DNA of 64,000 nucleotides from Puniceibacterium confluentis (lineage in GTDB: Bacteria > Pseudomonadota > Alphaproteobacteria > Rhodobacterales > Rhodobacteraceae), in contig NZ_VOJI01000006.1 of NCBI RefSeq assembly GCF_007923445.1, forward strand, positions 62,001 through 126,000, in the 5' to 3' direction. The notes under the pieces were generated by a model that searched no databases, was not told the origin of the DNA, and saw only the letters and a list, made by a program, of their open reading frames with translations. Made by a program: the position numbers and the translations under genes. Shown here in pieces: positions 61,839 to 64,000 of the stretch; position 1 is the stretch's first letter, and each line of letters opens with the position of its first letter.

Positions 61839-62870
61839 ATGAAACTTGCTGCCCTTCTGAGCACCGCCGCCCTGATGGCGACCCCGGCCCTGGCCGATGA
61901 GATCCGCGTTCTGAACTGGCAGGGCTACGGCACCGATCTGGGCTGGGCGACACAGGCCTTTGCCGAAGCGACGGGCCACAGCGTCACGCATGAGTATTTC
62001 AATTCCGAACAGGAAATGCTGACCAAGATGCGCACCAATCCCGGGGCCTATGACGTGGTTCTGATCAACGCCGCCTTCACGACGCAGGCCCAGGAAGAGG
62101 GGCTCATCGCCGCCATCGACCCGGCGCCGATGAAGAATTTTGCCGGTATCCCGGCGAACATGGCGCAGAATCCTGACCTGAACCCCGGTGGCGCGCTGCA
62201 TGGGGTGCCCTGGACCTGGGGGCTGACATCCTTTGCGGTGAACACCAATGACGTCAAGGACATCCCGACCACGATCCAGGTGTTCTGGGATCCCGAATAC
62301 AAGGGCAAGGTGTCGATCCGCGACGACGCGCTCGAGGCGGTGCAGTTCGCCGCCATCGCCACCGGACAGGACATCAACGACATTCAGGATCTCGAGGCCG
62401 TGCGGGAAAAACTGGCGGCGCTGATGCCGCAGATCAAGACCTACTGGGGGTCCGAGAACGACTGGAATCAATTCATGGCCTCGGGCGAATTCGAGGTGGC
62501 GACAATCTGGTCCGGTTCCGCCGCGCGGTCGCAGTCCAAGGGGCTGCCGGTCCAGTTCGTGGTGCCGCAGGAAGGCGCCATCGCCTGGCTTGACGGATTG
62601 TCGATTCCGGAATCCTCGACCCACAAAGAGGCGGCGCTGGCGTTCATCGACTGGATGATTGATCCCGCGTTCTATGTGAAATGGGATGCCGAGGGCGCGC
62701 CTGCCTCTGCGAACGGTGCCGCGGCCGCGGCGCTGCCGGACGAGTCGTTCAACAAGCGCGTGCTGGGTGATCCCGACGTTGTGGCCCGGGTGCAGTTCCA
62801 GCGTCCGGTCAGCGAGGAAAACCGCAAGGCCTATCTCGAGCTGTGGCAGGCCCTGAAGGCCGCGCAGTAA
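61839..62870 (+). CDS. periplasmic solute-binding protein (PotD/PotF-type ABC importer)
   Basis: A 343-residue binding protein with a Sec signal peptide (MKLAALLSTAALMATPALAD) and a mature part of the spermidine/putrescine-type superfamily: EIRVLNWQGYGTDLGWATQA, NPGAYDVVLINAAF, ALHGVPWTWGLTSFAVNTND, and KTYWGSENDWNQFMASGEFE. GGAGG lies 7-8 bases before the ATG at 61839. Members of this group bind polyamines and other small organic molecules; the class does not settle the ligand. It follows the kinase gene by 41 bases and is followed by two permease genes; no ATPase gene is visible before the window ends. Confidence 0.9.
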   Translation: MKLAALLSTAALMATPALADEIRVLNWQGYGTDLGWATQAFAEATGHSVTHEYFNSEQEMLTKMRTNPGAYDVVLINAAFTTQAQEEGLIAAIDPAPMKNFAGIPANMAQNPDLNPGGALHGVPWTWGLTSFAVNTNDVKDIPTTIQVFWDPEYKGKVSIRDDALEAVQFAAIATGQDINDIQDLEAVREKLAALMPQIKTYWGSENDWNQFMASGEFEVATIWSGSAARSQSKGLPVQFVVPQEGAIAWLDGLSIPESSTHKEAALAFIDWMIDPAFYVKWDAEGAPASANGAAAAALPDESFNKRVLGDPDVVARVQFQRPVSEENRKAYLELWQALKAAQ

Positions 62871-62891
62871 ACGGTGGGGCAGGGGGCAACG

Positions 62892-63755
62892 ATGGCCATT
62901 CATCCCGCTGGACAGCGCAGGCTGGGCGTTCTGGGCCTGCTGTCCCCCGCCTATCTGTGGCTGACGGTGGCGATCTTTCTGCCCCTGTCGGCGATGCTCT
63001 ACTTTTCGGTCCTGTCGGATGTGCCCTTTGGCGACACCGACTGGCACTACAGTCTGGAAAACTACCGCGCCTTTTGGGAAAATCCGGTCTATGCCACCTT
63101 GCTGTGGAAATCCGTCAAGCTGGGTCTGATGGTCACCCTGGTCTCGGTTCTGGTCGGTTTTCCCTGCGCCTATGTGCTGGCCAAGGTGATCCGGGGGCGG
63201 GCGCGCGAGACGCTGTTTCTGCTGGTCATCCTGCCGTTCTGGTCCAACTCGCTGGTGCGGATCTTTTCCTGGGCCATCGTGTTGCGGGGCAACGGGGTGC
63301 TGGAACGGAGCCTGAATGCGATCCTGCCGTTCGAGGTGGATGTGAACCTGATGTTCTCGACCGCGGCGGTGGTGATCGGCCTGGTGCATTCGTACCTGCC
63401 CTACGTGATCCTGACCTCCTACCTCGGGTTGCAGGCGATCGACGACAGCCTGATCGACGCGGCGCGCTCGATGGGGGCGGGCAAGCTGACCATCCTGGCG
63501 CGGGTGATCCTGCCGCTGGCGCTGCCGGGGGTGCTGGCGGGCGCTGTTCTGATCTTTGTGCCGGTGGTCGGATCCTTCATGGAGCCGCGCATTCTGGGGG
63601 GCCGCGTCGGCACCTATTACGGCACGGTGATCGAGGATCAGTTTGTGGCGGTGTTCAACTGGCCGCTGGGTGCGGCGCTGTCCTTTGTCCTGCTGGCGGT
63701 GGTGCTGGGAATCCTGGCGCTGGCCAGCCCGATCCTGCGAAAGGCGCAGACATGA
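62892..63755 (+). CDS. ABC transporter permease, PotB type
   Basis: A 287-residue inner-membrane permease with about six membrane helices and the EAA loop of binding-protein-dependent importers (DAARSMGAGKLTILARVILP followed by LALPGVLAGAVLIFVPVVGS). N-terminal membrane helix LGVLGLLSPAYLWLTVAIFL fits PotB/PotH. The ATG at 62892 is preceded by AGGGGG; GTG 62874 is a possible earlier start. Its stop overlaps the next permease start (ATGA). Confidence 0.91.
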   Translation: MAIHPAGQRRLGVLGLLSPAYLWLTVAIFLPLSAMLYFSVLSDVPFGDTDWHYSLENYRAFWENPVYATLLWKSVKLGLMVTLVSVLVGFPCAYVLAKVIRGRARETLFLLVILPFWSNSLVRIFSWAIVLRGNGVLERSLNAILPFEVDVNLMFSTAAVVIGLVHSYLPYVILTSYLGLQAIDDSLIDAARSMGAGKLTILARVILPLALPGVLAGAVLIFVPVVGSFMEPRILGGRVGTYYGTVIEDQFVAVFNWPLGAALSFVLLAVVLGILALASPILRKAQT

Positions 63756-64000
63756 GCGCGCTGGCATACCGGACCCTTGGCCTGATCTGGCTGGGCGCGG
63801 TCCTGTTCTTTCTGTACGCGCCGATCCTGGTGATGGCGGCGATGTCGTTCAATGCGTCAGAATTTTATCAGCTGCCGTTCCGGTTTTCGACGCAGTGGTA
63901 TGCACGGCTTGCGGACAATCAGGAAATACTGGATGCCGCCGCCCGCTCGGTGCTGATTGCGCTGTGCGTCACGGCGATTGCCACAACCCTCGGATCCATG
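63752..64000 (+). CDS. ABC transporter permease, PotC type (3' end outside window)
   Basis: The first 83 residues of the partner permease: MSALAYRTLGLIWLGAVLFF as first membrane helix, the SFNASEFYQLPFRFSTQWYA segment characteristic of PotC/PotI, then a second helix (VLIALCVTAIATTLGS) cut by the window end. It overlaps the previous stop by 4 bases. The transport ATPase probably follows outside the window. Confidence 0.88.
   Translation, partial: MSALAYRTLGLIWLGAVLFFLYAPILVMAAMSFNASEFYQLPFRFSTQWYARLADNQEILDAAARSVLIALCVTAIATTLGSM

Overview
The window is GC-rich DNA whose genes (MurJ, LepA, SSB, Rieske oxygenases, PotB/C-type transporters, RTX protein, tRNA-linked insertion sequences) fit a marine-type alphaproteobacterium, most likely a member of the Rhodobacteraceae/Roseobacter group. 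That placement is an inference from gene families and codon usage by eye; there is no rRNA in the window.

Layout. 1-5.8 kb is ordinary chromosome: the end of an MscS channel gene, then murJ, a small exported protein, a periplasmic DsrE-like protein and lepA. 5.9-8.6 kb is a decayed island next to a tRNA-Ser(GGA) gene. It holds pieces of three IS3-family elements, one still bounded by its terminal inverted repeats but inactivated by a stop codon and by a short palindromic insertion, plus the 3' stub of an interrupted gene. 9.3-16.0 kb is a small catabolic cluster: two Rieske oxygenase alpha subunits, RidA, DUF1028, a LysR regulator, an ArgE-like M20 deacylase and a flavin monooxygenase. 16.7-21.0 kb encodes one large secreted protein with eight Calx-beta domains in four tandem A/B pairs and a C-terminal RTX array. 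ssb follows.

21.9-57.3 kb is the centre of interest: a hybrid PKS/NRPS locus. A 4,628-residue megasynthase activates a fatty acid (AL domain), extends it with a KS-AT-ACP module and carries a class III aminotransferase, the architecture used to make beta-amino fatty acids in iturin/mycosubtilin- and puwainaphycin-type lipopeptides. It then carries C-PCP-C-C-A-PCP-C. An asparagine synthetase gene and a 2,418-residue NRPS follow (A-PCP-C-A with an embedded PRMT-like methyltransferase, then PCP-E). The only thioesterase-terminated module (C-A-PCP-TE) is encoded first in the operon, so assembly order is probably gene 2, gene 4, gene 1. Binding-pocket residues read by eye suggest Thr-like, unknown, Tyr-like (converted to D, perhaps methylated) and Asp. 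A convergent operon supplies a DUF697 protein, a 53-residue membrane protein, a SyrD/PvdE-like exporter, an SPFH protein and a type II thioesterase. A Sfp-type phosphopantetheinyl transferase lies just beyond. A divergently transcribed serine beta-lactamase-fold autotransporter sits at the other edge.

57.6-64 kb returns to metabolism: a hotdog thioesterase, a DUF1624 membrane protein, and a GntR-controlled operon of ADP-ribosylglycohydrolase, PfkB sugar kinase and a PotD/B/C-type ABC importer that runs off the end of the window. This operon looks like a scavenging route for a ribosylated or glycosylated compound.
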